DNA of 64,000 nucleotides from NCBI GenBank assembly GCA_949775045.1, contig OX459096.1, positions 35,751,316 to 35,815,315 on the forward strand. Direction: 5' to 3'. Source of the stretch: Metridium senile (lineage: Eukaryota; Cnidaria; Anthozoa; Actiniaria; Metridiidae). Shown here one piece after another: positions 1 to 12,667 of this stretch. The position numbers and the translations under genes were made by a program. Numbering within the stretch: position 1 is the stretch's first letter; every line of letters begins with the position of its first letter. The notes beneath the pieces are model-generated. The model was not told the DNA's origin, did not search any database, and worked only from the letters and a program-made list of their open reading frames with translations.

Positions 1-345
1 AGTGCCATGCTTAATAAATTCTAAAACATTTTACGAATGAACTTAATTATTATAAAAAAGATTTGCCAAAACAGATGCAATGAAAAACGTTTAAACTGAA
101 CGTACAACAGAGTGAGCAAACTGCGGATTAGAAATGTCAACAGAAAAGATTTGTATTTAATTATTTTAGCTTATAGTCAATACTTATATCCAAAAGAGTC
201 TGTCATTATTGATGATGACGAAAGTTGTTCAAAATTATGAACACTATAATTGAGCATTGTCAATGTACACTTCGGTCGCTATAATGAAGGTTAAAATTTG
301 CAATCCGACAAAAGGCCTTACCGAAAAGACGATTATATGTATAAC
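1..345. other. Non-coding, nothing recognised
   Basis: AT-rich sequence with no open frame of note, no clear inverted repeat and no RNA gene that I can see. Confidence 0.5.
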
Positions 346-365
346 CTAGGTTTGCAAAACAGTAA

Positions 366-841
366 GATAAACAAACAAACAAACTGTCCAACGAACCGAC
401 TCACCAATTAACCAAACAACCATAAAAACAAACAAACAGCAGATAAACAAACAAACAAACAGCAAAAACAAAAACAGCAAAAACAAAAAACGAACACACA
501 AACTGCAGTAGTGCAGACAAAAAAAAAAAAAAAAAAAAATTACAAACAACCAAACAGCAGAAAAAAAATAGCAGAAAAATATACAAACAAACAAACAGCA
601 CTCACCTGTCAGCAGACAAACAAACAAACAAACAAACAAACGGCAGAAAAACAAGCTAACAAACAAACAGCAGAAAAACAAACAAACAGACAAACAGCAG
701 AAAAACAAACAAACAGACAAACAGCAGAAAAACAAACAATCAGCAGTCCAACCAACCTACTCAGTCATCCATTAACCACACAAACAACCACACGAACGAT
801 TGAACCGCAAACAAACAAACAAACAAACAGTTTATTTTTAC
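366..841. repeat. Imperfect (CAAA)n / CAAACAGCAGAAAA low-complexity tract
   Basis: Runs of AAAC/CAAA are interspersed with a 20-24 bp unit containing CAGCAGAAAAACAAAC, repeated about five times at 640-745, plus an A tract at 519-538. The apparent Asn/Lys/Gln-rich and Phe/Cys/Leu-rich reading frames on the two strands come from this composition. Confidence 0.9.
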
Positions 842-852
842 AACACCAATGA

Positions 853-3200
853 CAAGATACGGTTGGTTCTTTGACAAAAATAACTTATATATCTAAATTG
901 TCACAAAACATTTTAGCTTTCAAAAAAAATTTTAAGTGATAAGATTTGCTCGTCGACAATGGCTCACTAGAAATCATGTTATCTTTTCAAACTGCATCTC
1001 AGTCAATGATAAAATGTTCAAAAGCTCAAAAGCCGAACTGCTCAAGTTGTGGCGATATCTTGTTTACATTTTGACTTCTTCGTATTCAAGACGGAAGTAG
1101 AAAATGACTGATATCAACAGACAGTGGAAACACTCACGAATAAAAATACTTCAGAAAATTATTATAACAATAACAACAAAGAAACTCACGCTAGTTTTTT
1201 GGAACTCGCAAAAAATGAAAAAAAGAGTTCATAGTTTTTAGATAAAGAAAACATGTAGAGAAGAAAAACTGAAGAACTGAAGGAAACACACGAGTAAAAT
1301 GAATGCAAATTGTTCAAAAAAACAATAATTACAAATGCAAACTAAAAAGTGCGTATTTGAGAAGCAAATTTAATGGTGAGATTCAGCTGTACCAACTTTT
1401 CCATTGTGCATATAGAATACACTAGTAAAACATAACACACACACCAAAACAACTTGAGAAAACAACAACAACAACAACAACAAGGACAACTGATTACTCA
1501 TCACGCGATTGAGAAACTGTAAAACGTCATAATTAATTGTAAGCATCGTTTTCGGCAAACGTCTTCCCTTTCTAGATCTAACTTTCCAGTTCCTTTCAGT
1601 TAAACTGATTTAGTTCTCCCAGGTTAAATGGCCTTAAGTGTAGATGACAAATTGCTAATGGCGTCTTGGTGTCTCGATCTAACGATCAGCTGTGATCAAA
1701 TTAATCTAGTATAAGCATGATGTGTACATTACATCCCCAAGATAGAGTCCCTAACAGTCGGCGATCCTTAGATTACCACCCACTGCTAGCGCTAGAGAAA
1801 ACGAGTCACCACCCTTCAGTATATACTATTACAACCTGTATTCAACAAAATTATCTACCAATATAGAGTACAATTATATTACTTATAGCGTAACGTCGAA
1901 CACTGCACTGTAAAAAATGCCTTGTTGAAAAAAAAAAAACCAAGTGGTTATAATAAGAAAAATGCGACTGAAAGCTATGGTTTTTTTTTATTAAAAAGAA
2001 GGTGTTGTTTCGTATTTAAAAAAAGTTTAACACGTTTAAAAAGTTTAATTATTCGTGCACTATATGAGAAAAACCCGTCGCACTAGAACCTAAACACCGT
2101 ATCAGTTATAAAAGATAGCTATTTATACTGTCAAATTTGTACACTCATAAAAAGTATTATAAACTTGTACACTGCAGAGAAATACAGAAATGTTTTACTC
2201 TATATAAAACTGAGAATGTTCTTATTATTGAAATCAATTACTCCATATGTCAGTATAAAGAGAGAGTGTTACTTACTGACTGACAACTTGTACGCAGTTA
2301 TAAATTATTAAGTCTGTTTAATACTTACTGATGTTTTGGACGCTAATCCCCGTCTCTGATAGTTACTGGCGTTCTTGAAGTTAATCCATCAAAACGTAGA
2401 AAGAAATGCACCAATACATATTGTATACAAGTCTAATATCAATTCTCAATGTAAATATTCTATAGTGGAAGAAACACTTTAAAATGCAGCACTTAGAATT
2501 GTCAGTGCCTTAATCAAATTAACGAAAACTAAAGGTTCAACAAATCAATGCTTGTAGTACTGTAACGGGAGGAAAGTGGACTGTAGTGAAATTGTTTATT
2601 TAATTTGCCTGTGGTTAAGAAAAGCTCAAGGCTTTGTTGCATATTTGGCTTTAGATCATCAATAATAGTAGATGAGACGATAGCTAGCGGATGTGACTTG
2701 GTGCTTGTATTTTGCCTACACTTTATATTGCCTTTGTATTAAGTCAGTTCGTTATTTGTTTGTCTACTGACTTCATAAAGGATTAATCGTGGGCTTCAAG
2801 AATCTTCGTTTCTGGCTAATATCGATTATGTTCTTCTGAGGACATGAGAACGTGTTTTCTTATTTTGCGAAAAAAATATATAATTTACATGCTTTTACTG
2901 ACTTAACTGCTTACATAAATATGCTGTGAACAACATATACTATGCATTTCTTCTGAAGTGACTTCACTCACTTTTCATATTGCTTTCTTCTTCAATAATT
3001 CTCAGTCAGTTATTGCGAACTTAAACTGAAATGAAACTGAATTATTGTCTTTAAGTTCTCATTTTGCGCACTTTTGCGAAATTTCAAAATAAAATTGCTA
3101 TTTTTCCGCCTTGCAAATACTATGTATTTCGCATCAACTAAAAATCATATAACATTAACTGATTAAACTACTGCAGTAACGCGTGCCGCAGATTAAATCT
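853..3200. other. Non-coding intergenic stretch
   Basis: AT-rich, with a short (CAA)n run at 1464-1483 and small homopolymers. No conserved protein, RNA gene or clear transposon end was seen in it. Confidence 0.5.
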
Positions 3201-3201
3201 C

Positions 3202-3720
3202 TGCAAATAGAAGATGATCATTAACATTGTTTTCATTTGAAGCAAACTGAGAGAGAAAAATGAAAGAGAATACATAATAAATAAATAATTGCTATTATGT
3301 AATCATTATACTAACATAAAAATTTATAAGATTGACTTTTGATATAACATTTAAAAGAAAAACCAACGCGGATCAGATTCGACGTCGAGTTCAGTATCCG
3401 CGTTGGTTTTTCTTTTAAACATAAAAATTATCACTGAAAATAAAACGTCATTGACATTGTTTTTATTTGAGAGAAACTGATGACAGAGAAATAATTGGTA
3501 TATGTATTCTAATCATTATGGCTATTAAAACACGTGCAGTTAAAATGATCTAAAGTTACACTTTATTATCATTGCTTTCTTTTAATTTAAAATTAAAGTG
3601 AAAAAAGTAATTGGTTTTATTTACTTGCAATATATATTTCAACAAAAAATTATCGCCAAAAAATAAACTTGATTAACATTGATTTCATTCAAAAATGTAA
3701 GAAGAAGAATTGGTAATTTG
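3202..3720. repeat. Three diverged copies of a repeat, with a strong hairpin between the first two
   Basis: Segments near 3207-3310, 3428-3530 and 3648-3720 share a diverged core of the form TTAACATTG-TTTTCATTTGA followed by an AAACTGA/AGA-rich part. Between the first and second is a hairpin with 24-bp arms (3350-3373 and 3396-3419; arm core AACCAACGCGGAT) and a 22-nt loop containing GATTCGACGTCGA. The hairpin is certain; the repeat relation is by eye. Confidence 0.6.
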
Positions 3721-3737
3721 CAATACATGTGACATGT

Positions 3738-3905
3738 ATACACCTAATGTCAAGAACGTTGTCCTGACTTTTGTAATTTAGTGGGAAAGGAATTAATGAA
3801 AATACAAAAGAAGATTACTCAAGCTGAACTCTTTCTTTTGTTATTCCTTTCCTACTAAATTACTAATGTTCTTTTTTCATGTGACAACATTCTTGCAATT
3901 ATTAA
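3738..3905. mobile_element. MITE, family A copy 1
   Basis: A short foldback element: left end ACACCTAATGTCAAGAACG, right arm with TTATTCCTTTCCTACTAAATT and ATGTGACAACATTCTTGCA. It shares arms and the internal CTCAAGCTGAACTCT motif with the copies at 9647 and 12159. No coding capacity. Confidence 0.8.
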
Positions 3906-4535
3906 GTATTTGACCTAAAACCTGATATCAATAACTTAAAATAAAACATGATTGAATTGAAACAACGGGGCGAATCATTTTAAATGAAAGTTCATTAAAA
4001 ATTGTTGACATTTCAACAGGTTTGTGATTAATTAAAATAGTGATATCTATTTAATTTCGCGCCTTTAACTTATGCTGAATAGACTTACCTATACAGATCC
4101 TATCAACGATCGTCAGTTTCTCAAGATCCCGGAGAAAAGAGCTTCAACTTTCCACGTTTAAATCTCTTTCAAATCGTTTAGACCAATCATTAGTACCAAC
4201 GCTTGAGTTTCACCTTTATGTGTAATAATAATTGATCCAGTAAATGTTAAAGTGGAAGGTGTCGTGCGTTGAGTCAAGTAACTAGCAGTTTGCTATGTCA
4301 ACATGCGCCGCGATACGTAATCAATATATATATATAGATATTCACTTTGAACAACTAGATCAGTTCATGATATATTAGAGACAAACCTATGAATGTTTAT
4401 GAAGATAAACTCTCTATGGTTATTCATAGAGATGCATGAGCTTCCAGAGAGTGTTTTAAGAGGCGCCATTAGATAGTGATCCCTTAGGGAATTTAGTGGG
4501 ATTTTTTTACTGTTTCATTTAACAATTTTTTTTTC
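3906..4535. other. Non-coding intergenic stretch
   Basis: AT-rich. A short (TA)n tract lies near 4323-4336 and a small hairpin (CTCTCTATG / CATAGAGATG) near 4409-4435. No gene was recognised. Confidence 0.5.
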
Positions 4536-4539
4536 TCTC

Positions 4540-4870
4540 ATGCTTTCATCTTCTTCCTTCTTTGATTCTTTTAATAATTCGTTGATTTACTCACTCAATG
4601 AATCATTTACTTATTTATTCATTCATTTATTTTTATTATCAGGTTATTATTATTTTTTACTCGTTTATTCATTTATTTATTCATCCATTTATTCTTTGTT
4701 TTCACTTTTGTCTTTCGTCCATTCTTTCATATTCATTCTTTCATTTTTATTTATTCTTTCATTTATTCGTTCATTTATTTATTCATCCATGCACCCATTC
4801 ATTTTTGTTATTCATTCGCTTATTCATTCATCCCTTCGCTAAATTGTTCACTGAGTCATTCAGGCAGTCT
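4540..4870. repeat. Imperfect (ATTC)n/(TTTA)n low-complexity tract
   Basis: Degenerate TTCATTTATTCATTCA repeats produce two overlapping frames of Phe/Ile/Ser/His-rich peptide. It is a microsatellite-derived tract, not a gene. Confidence 0.85.
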
Positions 4871-5232
4871 TGACAAATGTATGTAGTTCCATCTCTCTAG
4901 TTGTTCTTCCTTTTCTTATTTGCTTCCCGTTGTGTTTGCATATTTGTTTGTTCGTGTGCTTTTGTAATTGAAAACAGAGATTTATATTAAGAAATTTTAT
5001 GCTGCCCTGAAAACTTATCCGATTGTGTAATTTTAGCTGCTTTGGTGTTTCTTTATTCATATTATACTTCTTGATATTAAACTGTAAATTTCTGCATTAA
5101 TTTTGATATTCTGCGTTGTGTACTTTGAGCAAATATTACTGCGTAAATATTGGTAATTATTTTGATATAAGAGATTTTTTTTTTTCCCTTGAGCTGAAGT
5201 CGAAATCCTATGTTGTTGTAGCCTTAGAAAAA

Positions 5233-5300
5233 CAGCCGTTCTTTCGCTTCTCTCTTCCGACCCCGCGTTAGTTTAGTGGGGGAAGAAGAGCGAAGAACGT
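5233..5300. repeat. Short hairpin
   Basis: CGTTCTTTCGCTTCTCTCTTCC and the reverse-complement-like GGAAGAAGAGCGAAGAACG pair around a loop of about 30 nt. It lies directly upstream of the 37-bp inverted repeat, so both may belong to one foldback element. Confidence 0.6.
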
Positions 5301-5338
5301 CCTGTTTTCTCCGGCTAATGTTGCTGGTGGTATTTCTA

Positions 5339-5470
5339 AGGCCTAGGTTATACGTCGAATCTCACTTGTGCCGAAATTGCATTATGCAATTACAACAAAG
5401 AAGACCGCCTAGTTAGCTATTGTTTGAATTGTATTCGGCACAAGTGAGATTCGACGTATAACCTAGGCCT
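5339..5470. repeat. Perfect 37-bp inverted repeat
   Basis: Arms 5339-5375 and 5434-5470 are exact reverse complements (outer end AGGCCTAGGTTATACGTCG, inner end GTGCCGAA) around a 58-nt spacer. This is typical of a MITE or a recent inverted duplication. Confidence 0.9.
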
Positions 5471-6511
5471 AAGTTTCTTTTTTCTCGATATTCCAAAAGA
5501 TGCATGTCTCGAGGACAATAACACATGGCAGTGGACCCAATCACATACTTCAATTTTATCGCTGATATGGGAGAAACGATGATAAAAAAAAAGAAAATCC
5601 CGAAGAACTAACGTTTGAAACGTCACTACTTACATAATACGCAACACAGGGCGTAACAGAACTTCTTCTAACGCTTCTTTTTCTAACTTTGACGAAGATT
5701 AACGTTAGTACGTCAGTACGTAATATAATACGCAACACAGTACGTAAAATCCCCGGGTAAAATCATTGTTCTTGACGTGTAAAAAATTTCAACCTTTCTC
5801 GATCTTCTTCAAGACCTTCAACAGTCACAATAGATTTCAAACTTTGATTATCAGCAATTGAAGTCATCTTTTAGTGTACTTAGTCGATCTTTCGCTTTTT
5901 TATCCGTTGCAATTGAAGGTTGTATGTCTTCGGCAAATAAAATCCAAATTCCTTGACAAACATGTTGAAAAATAGTGTTTTTTTGCTCCAAATTCTTTCA
6001 AAGACGACGTCAGTTTTGCTTTGAAGTCAAAGGCATGATATTGTAAAGTGGGATTTTTCCGTTTTTCCAGACTCTATAGCTATTTGCGATAAATATAAAA
6101 CTTCAATTTCCTTCAAAATGAAGAGCATATTTCTTTATCTTTGTGAAGAAAGTCTCCCGGATATGCAAACGCGTCCGCTTATACAAAATTGGCGGGAATT
6201 TTCCCGCGTGTTTTGATTTGGACGTATGACTATTGAAGAGATGTTACAATTTTTTTCAAGCTTTTCACCCTAATTATTTTAATAAATTCTGGCATAATCG
6301 CTATTATTTTCGTCTTTTATGATGAAGTGTTTAATAAGCAATCGATTTAATTTATTGATTTAACGATTTGAAGCTAACTTTTAGTACGTCAGTACGCAAC
6401 ACAGTACGCAACACAGTAAGTAAACGCAGTTTTGCTGCGCGAAACGTGTCACGCCCTCTCCCGTTTAACGACACAACTGTGAAAAACAGATTTATGTTAC
6501 AACCACTCATG
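5471..6511. other. Non-coding stretch with short dispersed repeats
   Basis: The motif TACGTCAGTACG-TAA-CGCAACACAGTACG occurs at about 5710-5747 and again at 6383-6413, and a related ATACGCAACACAG at 5637. These look like fragments of one repeat family. No gene was recognised. Confidence 0.5.
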
Positions 6512-6888
6512 GTCTGTGCTAGCCTCCTCCGCAGGCAACTTCTCGCCTTTTAACGCTTGTTTCTTTTTTGGGGTTCCTGTGGCCGAGAAAGGACTTGGGA
6601 CGAATTGAGGGGAGGGGAAGCAAAGGCGTCAGCTGACGCGACAGCTTTCTCCAGCAATCTCGTCCCCATTCGCCGCTAGCTCTTACTGCGCATTCTCGAC
6701 GAGCTATCTTGATAGCTCGTCGAGCCTGAACATGCGCAGTAAGAGCTAGCGACGAATGAGTGAGATTGCTTTCTCCAGCTTTTCGTCCCTAGTCCTAATC
6801 TTCTTTTTCTCGACAAAGGAAGCCCTATATAGAAAGAAAGTCCGAATTCCGGTTGGGTTGCCTGCGGAGAAGGCTAGGTCTGTGCACC
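6512..6888. mobile_element. Foldback element / MITE with nested palindrome
   Basis: The outer arms pair: CTAGCCTCCTCCGCAGGCAAC (about 6520-6540) with GTTGCCTGCGGAGAAGGCTAG (about 6857-6877). The inner arms also pair: AATCTCGTCCCCATTCGCCG to GACGAGCTATC (6656-6714), matching its complement at 6715-6770 including ATGCGCAGTAAGAGCTAGCG. The centre is a near-perfect palindrome of CGACGAGCTATC. No coding capacity. Confidence 0.8.
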
Positions 6889-9646
6889 ACTGTGCACCTT
6901 CAAAGTACTAATATATCTGCTCAGTGCTTTTATCATTAACACACAAAATATCTTTCATATTAATCAAATCACTATCTTTAAATTTCTTTCCCCCGAAGCA
7001 ATGTTTGGAAATGTTCTATATACTGAATTAAATAAGTCGGATTCATATATCTCGCTCGATTACACAGACAGGTAACCGGCAAGCCTTAACTAAGAAAATA
7101 CAGGGTAGTACGTAACTATGGTTACATATTTTTGTTTTGAGAGGCAAAACCGAGGTTGTATAAATGAGTCTTTTTGTAAATCAATAAGGTAAGGTTAAAA
7201 AAAAATAAAAAAAATTGTTTTGAATTGACAAATTTTCAAACAAATTTGAATTTCGCGTAAATTTTGAGGTCCCTTTTTAAGTGACGTCTACCAAGGGAGC
7301 TTGTCAAAGGAGCACTAAAGGCTTGCATTACGTGCTAAGGCTTCTGCACAGAGTTTGATAACGGGATTTTATTAATTTATTAATAAGCGTAGTATCAGAC
7401 TAGCCCACTATGGACCCATTTGCGGTCTTTTAAATTTGAACTAAAAGAAAAAACTTACAATTTAAGGTAGAGAAAACTGCTCTTCATGCATGAGGGATCC
7501 ATTTCGTTGTCAGTTCAGGCTTGCAGACGAATATTTTGACGGCAGTTATTATAACTGTACAGTGTTTATAAAGACATATTGTCTTATCCCTGCAATCAAT
7601 CTTATGAAGTCTTTACCCGCCCCAATCACAGCAATGTAAACTTTACATCGAATCTTGCTTGAATCTGGATTGACATTTATGACATGTTTGACAGTAGGTG
7701 CTGTCATTTTAATTGATGACTCAGAAACAAAGTTCAGGTAGTGGCTACAAAAAAGGCATAAGAGTAGCGAAATGAAGCTAGAATTCAACAACAAAAAATA
7801 AGATGCCAGTGTTAGAGATTGATGCAGGTATATATATATTGAATATAGTTTTACGATCGTCAAAGGTTGCCAGAGGAACCACTCCATCCAAAACTCAATT
7901 TTTCTGCGACCATGCAGTCCCTCCCTACTTCTCCCTCCGGATTCAGAAAAGATGTAATTTGTTTGTCTTCATAGCTTTTTATGATGTGCATACTGGTTTT
8001 CTAGGGAGAGTGTTTTGTTATCATTATATGGAGACGGTAGGCGGTACTGTCCAAACATGTACAATCTCTAAAGTGGGGTTTATTTATTTAAAATGTGTAC
8101 TGATGTCTAATGGTGTCTTTGCTATAACAAAACATGACACGACGTTCTTACAGGATTTAAGTAGTTTGTATTTTATCATACTTACTACATTTATGGCCTG
8201 TACTGGTGTGACACTTTAGATATAATTTGTGTACATAAGTAATAATATCTTAGTGACAATAAATGACTTACAGTTATAGTTCTAGAAACATTTCAATATT
8301 GTCAATAAAAAAGAAAATAGATGAAAAAGTAATCAACTTGCAACAACAACTCACAACTCGGCGACTCGCACTCAGTTCCCACACTCGTTTCGGATATATC
8401 CTCCAAGATCAAAATCTTCAAAAAGTCAGCTGAATACCATAAACTATCTTTACCAGTTTGTTTACTAGGGACTTTACTCAAACCAAAAATGTCCTGTAAA
8501 ATAGTTGAGTATAAAGTACCCAGCCCTTCCTGCTATATCGTTAATTTTAAACTGGCTGACTGAATTATTCAACAGTTGTTCAAACGAAAGAAAAATCATC
8601 TGCAAATATACAAGATGATTAATGGGTGCTTTTTAACTGGAACCTTTTGTTTAGCCTGCGTTGCATATAGGACATGTTTGGACTTTACGAGGAAAAATAC
8701 GGATGCAACGTAGACTTGTGGTATCCCTGTGGAGTGGAGAGTAACTTCAGCGATATATACAGTCAATGAAAGTCAATCTTTTAAAACTAGTGCTTTTGAA
8801 GTGAAATGTCTAAAATACTTTGTTGATGTTCTTTTGTCCCTGCAATCAATATTGGCAATGGCCGCAATACATTTCTGAGTAAGAAAGAACATTTGTCAAG
8901 CGGTCCACTGGCTGTATTGGTAGTAAACAAAAATGTAATCAGTCGAAAACATGATGGCCTATTTTTAAAATATCGGTTGAAGTCATGCTGAACGGTATAT
9001 ATATGCAAATAGAAGATGATCGGGACGTGTCTTTAGCAGAATTCAGTACTAGCTAATAATACAGATGTATTGCGAACATAAATCAGGTCGGCTTCACTGA
9101 CGCAAAGGAATATAATAGCGTATTATTCTTTAAAATATCGACAAACAGTTGACTGCGTAGGAGTTAAGCTTTTTGTTAATCATTGGCATGCAACTGATAG
9201 CGTATAGTTAAGTTTATTGCTAAAATATACACATATTTCAAATAACGTAGTCGAAACAAGTATCAAGTACTATGAAAATCACTAGAGTGGTTAAATGTAC
9301 GTTGAAAATTTCGCCTGGGGGTGTGTCTTTTTGTACCACATGACCAATTTTTAGCAAAATGATTGGCCAGAAGCGATCACATGGTACAAAAAAAATTGGT
9401 CACGTGGACGGAATTTTTGGGGCATGATTACCAGTCTACTGATTTCCATAGTAAGACCAACTAAGACTGGTTTTGTACTGGTAATAATGCATTTAAATCA
9501 GACTTGTTTTCTAAAGAACTAACAATAAAATTATTTGTTCACACACTGCAATAAGGTCATATATATTTCAATTTTTAACTATATAATGATCAGTAACAGT
9601 GAATTTAACATGGTATAGAATTTATGTAATCAATGTTCACAACTAA
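6889..9646. other. Non-coding stretch
   Basis: No supported gene. A 138-codon open frame (7803-8219, +) matches nothing I recognise and has no splice or codon support. Around 9310-9420 a loose palindrome pairs TGTACCACATGACCAATTTTT with AAAAAAATTGGTCACGTGG, probably a degenerate MITE. Confidence 0.5.
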
Positions 9647-9820
9647 TGCACCTAATTGCAAGAAGGTTGTCCTGACATTTGTAGCGGTTACTGGGAAAGG
9701 AATTAATTAAAAGACAAAAGAATATCCGCTCAAGCTGAACTCTTTCTTTTTTTATTCCTTTGTTACTAAATTACTTATCTTCGTTTTTCATATGACAACA
9801 TTCTTGCAGGTAGGTGTATA
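9647..9820. mobile_element. MITE, family A copy 2
   Basis: The ends read GCACCTAATTGCAAGAAGG and CATTCTTGCAGGTAGGTGTA. The internal CTCAAGCTGAACTCTTTCTTT is shared with the copies at 3738 and 12159, in the same orientation. Confidence 0.85.
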
Positions 9821-11390
9821 TAAATATATAGGATACAATTCTTATTGAAGATTGTAATCAGTTACCTCTAGACGTATCCGACAAGCTTTTAATTATTTAG
9901 CTATTTATACTCATAACTAACTGTCGTTCGTGGTTTTTGAAACCTTCTCATTCTATTTTAGATGTGAGCATCTTTTATTCAAATTTTTCGGCACAATTAA
10001 TTACTATTTTATGGACCTTCCCAAATTTTCAATGATCACGTGACTTTGCCGTTCTGAAATGTGGATGGTAAAGCCGCTTTTAGTTATTTTGTTAAGTATA
10101 TAGTTTATAGTTTGGAATACTTTAAAATAGGAAATTTTACCCCAGCACTGATGTATGTCTATAGTTGTATGCCCTCTCAATAAATTGAATGAAACAAAGA
10201 CGAAAACTTGTAAAGAGACGATCCAATGCTGGATATAGTAAACTAAATGAAATCAAGTGATAAGTACTACTCGGACTACTCGTAGCAGGTTGAATAAAGT
10301 CATTATTTTCATATTCAAAACAGACTTAGTATACCGACTTACCTGTAAGATTAAAGAGAATACTTCAAACGAACCGAACTGGTAAATCTTCTTCCGTTAT
10401 TTCGAGCTAAGGAGTTTCCTTGACCGGAGAATTAGGAAATCATCTTATAGGATCACGAATCCCTGTCACAACCATGCACCACAAACTGCTATCGAATCCA
10501 GAAATGTTGTAAAAAAGGAGAGAAAGAAGTTGCTCATTTGGTCGGCAAAAACCTACATGGGAAATGAGAATGTCTCTTTTGCTTATTAGAGTATTGTAAA
10601 TTGGATTCCTTTATTAAAAGTCGGTCAATATTATTAACTGTTCACCTATTAGCTGCCATGACTACTCTTAGTTATGAATACATTCCAATTCTGAACATTT
10701 CATCTATTTATTCTCCTTCAAAACACAGCTTTTAATCCTTTCCGGTGTTACTCCCATTTTCTATAAGGTTTTTGACATTCCCATTTACGTTTCCAAACAT
10801 TGGTTGATTGTCGGCTTTGTGTGGAAATGAAAAGTCTATCTAAAAGAGACGTGGTTTAACGAAAGCTAATTATCACTAAGGTACTATTCACACTTGTCTT
10901 TTGATGGGGTTTTAAGAAACTAGCCACGTACTCCAGAATTCGCATATGTAGCATGTTTTTTTTGTTCAAGTTTTATTCATTCGATCCATTGATGATATCT
11001 CGCGATAAAACTATTTTAAATTACAAATCTTTTTTATTGGGGATTGTTAAACACCGTCAAAATCTAATCATGATCAATAATTATCGGGAGCTTGTCGAAT
11101 CCTTTCGTTAATTGTTTCGGTATGAAAGTTCGTTTTCCATTTTGTAGATACTAGTACTGAGTACTGAATTTAATTTACTTCCCGGTATTGTGACCATTCG
11201 GTCAGTTGGCGATCAGTGAGTCCAGTGAATATTTTAAGTTTCATTCATTATACGCAAAGTTCTATTGACAAAACTCAATTAACTTCAAGCTGTTTCAAGT
11301 CCGTCTTTCGTTTTGAAAATGCTCACTAGAGAGATAAATGACATTCACGCATTGGTTCGTAAACCCCATGAAAGATCCTCATATTAGTTT
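9821..11390. other. Non-coding intergenic stretch
   Basis: AT-rich; no conserved coding segment, RNA gene or clear element end was seen. Confidence 0.5.
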
Positions 11391-11508
11391 TAAGGCCTGG
11401 CTAAACTGGGATACATGTAGCGCGCTACACACACGCTAAATTGTTGTCAGCGTGTCTCTACAGGCCTAGCTGGCTAAACTGTACATGTATCCTAGTTTAG
11501 CCAGGCCT
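11391..11508. repeat. Foldback element with 28-bp arms
   Basis: AAGGCCTGGCTAAACTGGG...ACATGTA at the left pairs with TACATGTATCC...TTTAGCCAGGCCTT at the right. The spacer contains a further short palindrome (GTAGCGCGCTAC). Probable MITE. Confidence 0.8.
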
Positions 11509-12158
11509 TTGCAATCACCTCATCAGTGCAGAATCTATTAGCATTGGAAATATGAAACTCCTCTATAAAATAGACTAGCCAATTTCGTTTTTCATATTTT
11601 ATTGGGTTTAAAACCCCATAAAATATATATTAGACTATTACATATTATTCTGACTATTACACTTTGACTGTTAGATTCTGTTTAACGAGGTGCCTTCACT
11701 CTGAAGATATGGGCACGCTATTGTATCTCTTTCTAGCCAAAGACTACTGCCTCGACTAAGTTTTATGTTCACTAGTAACATAGGTGTGTCTGAAATCTAC
11801 ACCCCTTTCTTAATTGTCCTATTTCACTATGACGTCACATCAAAACATTCTATTGTCTTAACGCTAAGGATCATGGACGCCAGTGGGAGATAGATTCATA
11901 ACAATAATACGAGAATACATAATAAAATTGCATTTACAAGAAGGAGAGGAAAGAAATAACAACAAAATGCCATAAATATGAAAGTATAAACATAGACACA
12001 TAACATACATAAAAACTAGATAACGGCCGTGAAGCTCAATTTTCAAAGAGAAGGAAGATTTAGTTGAAATTGCCATTGTTTTTGGCGATTCTATCCCCCA
12101 CTGTAAACACATTGTGACGTCATAATGAAATTAAGTCTTTTGAAAAGGGGCATGATAT
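11509..12158. other. Non-coding intergenic stretch
   Basis: Nothing recognised; the 82-codon minus-strand frame at 11864-12112 has no family resemblance or splice support. Confidence 0.5.
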
Positions 12159-12402
12159 ATACACCTACTTGCAGTAAGGTTGTCATACAAAATTATACAT
12201 TTGTTATCAAGAAAATAGAACATTTGTGATTTAGTACGATAGGAATTGATTAAAAGACAAAAGAAGATCACTCAAGCTGAACTCTCTCTCTCTTTTGTCT
12301 TTTAATTAATTCCTTTCGCACTAAATCACAAATTAATGTTCTATTTTCTTTGTGAAAAATGTTCTATTTTGTATGACAACCTTTCTGCAAGTAGGTGTAT
12401 GT
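12159..12402. mobile_element. MITE, family A copy 3 (longest and best preserved)
   Basis: Terminal inverted repeats TACACCTACTTGCAGTAAGG and CTTTCTGCAAGTAGGTGTA. The subterminal arms with TTTGTGATTTAGTACGATAGG / CCTTTCGCACTAAATCACAAA are extensively complementary around the shared CTCAAGCTGAACTCTCTC core. Confidence 0.9.
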
Positions 12403-12667
12403 AACAAAATGTCATAGTAATGTTCAACAAACACACGGCCCATTGAAATTTTTTGTTTAGAATATAGAAACATTAAACAATAAGCTATGATTGATTAAAA
12501 CAGCGTGTATTATCAGAGATGACAGAGATTAATATTTTTAAAAGATTTCGTGCACTGTACAAAATCTGAGTTCCCCATTGGCTCAAATCGATCACGCAGA
12601 TTGCTGTTATTCGTCGCCTAACGCACGCTCAGCGAACTCAAAAAAGAGTTAGAGACTTTTCGTCCTT

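Noticed and set aside
346..852. Long frames on both strands (113-129 codons)
   Set aside because: They lie in (CAAA)n low-complexity sequence and code for monotonous peptides; no splice, start or family support.
4540..4873. Two overlapping Phe/Ile/Ser-rich frames of about 100 codons
   Set aside because: They are translations of an (ATTC)n/(ATTT)n tract.
7803..8219. 138-codon frame on the plus strand
   Set aside because: No recognisable domain, no plausible neighbouring exons and only chance-length openness in AT-rich DNA.
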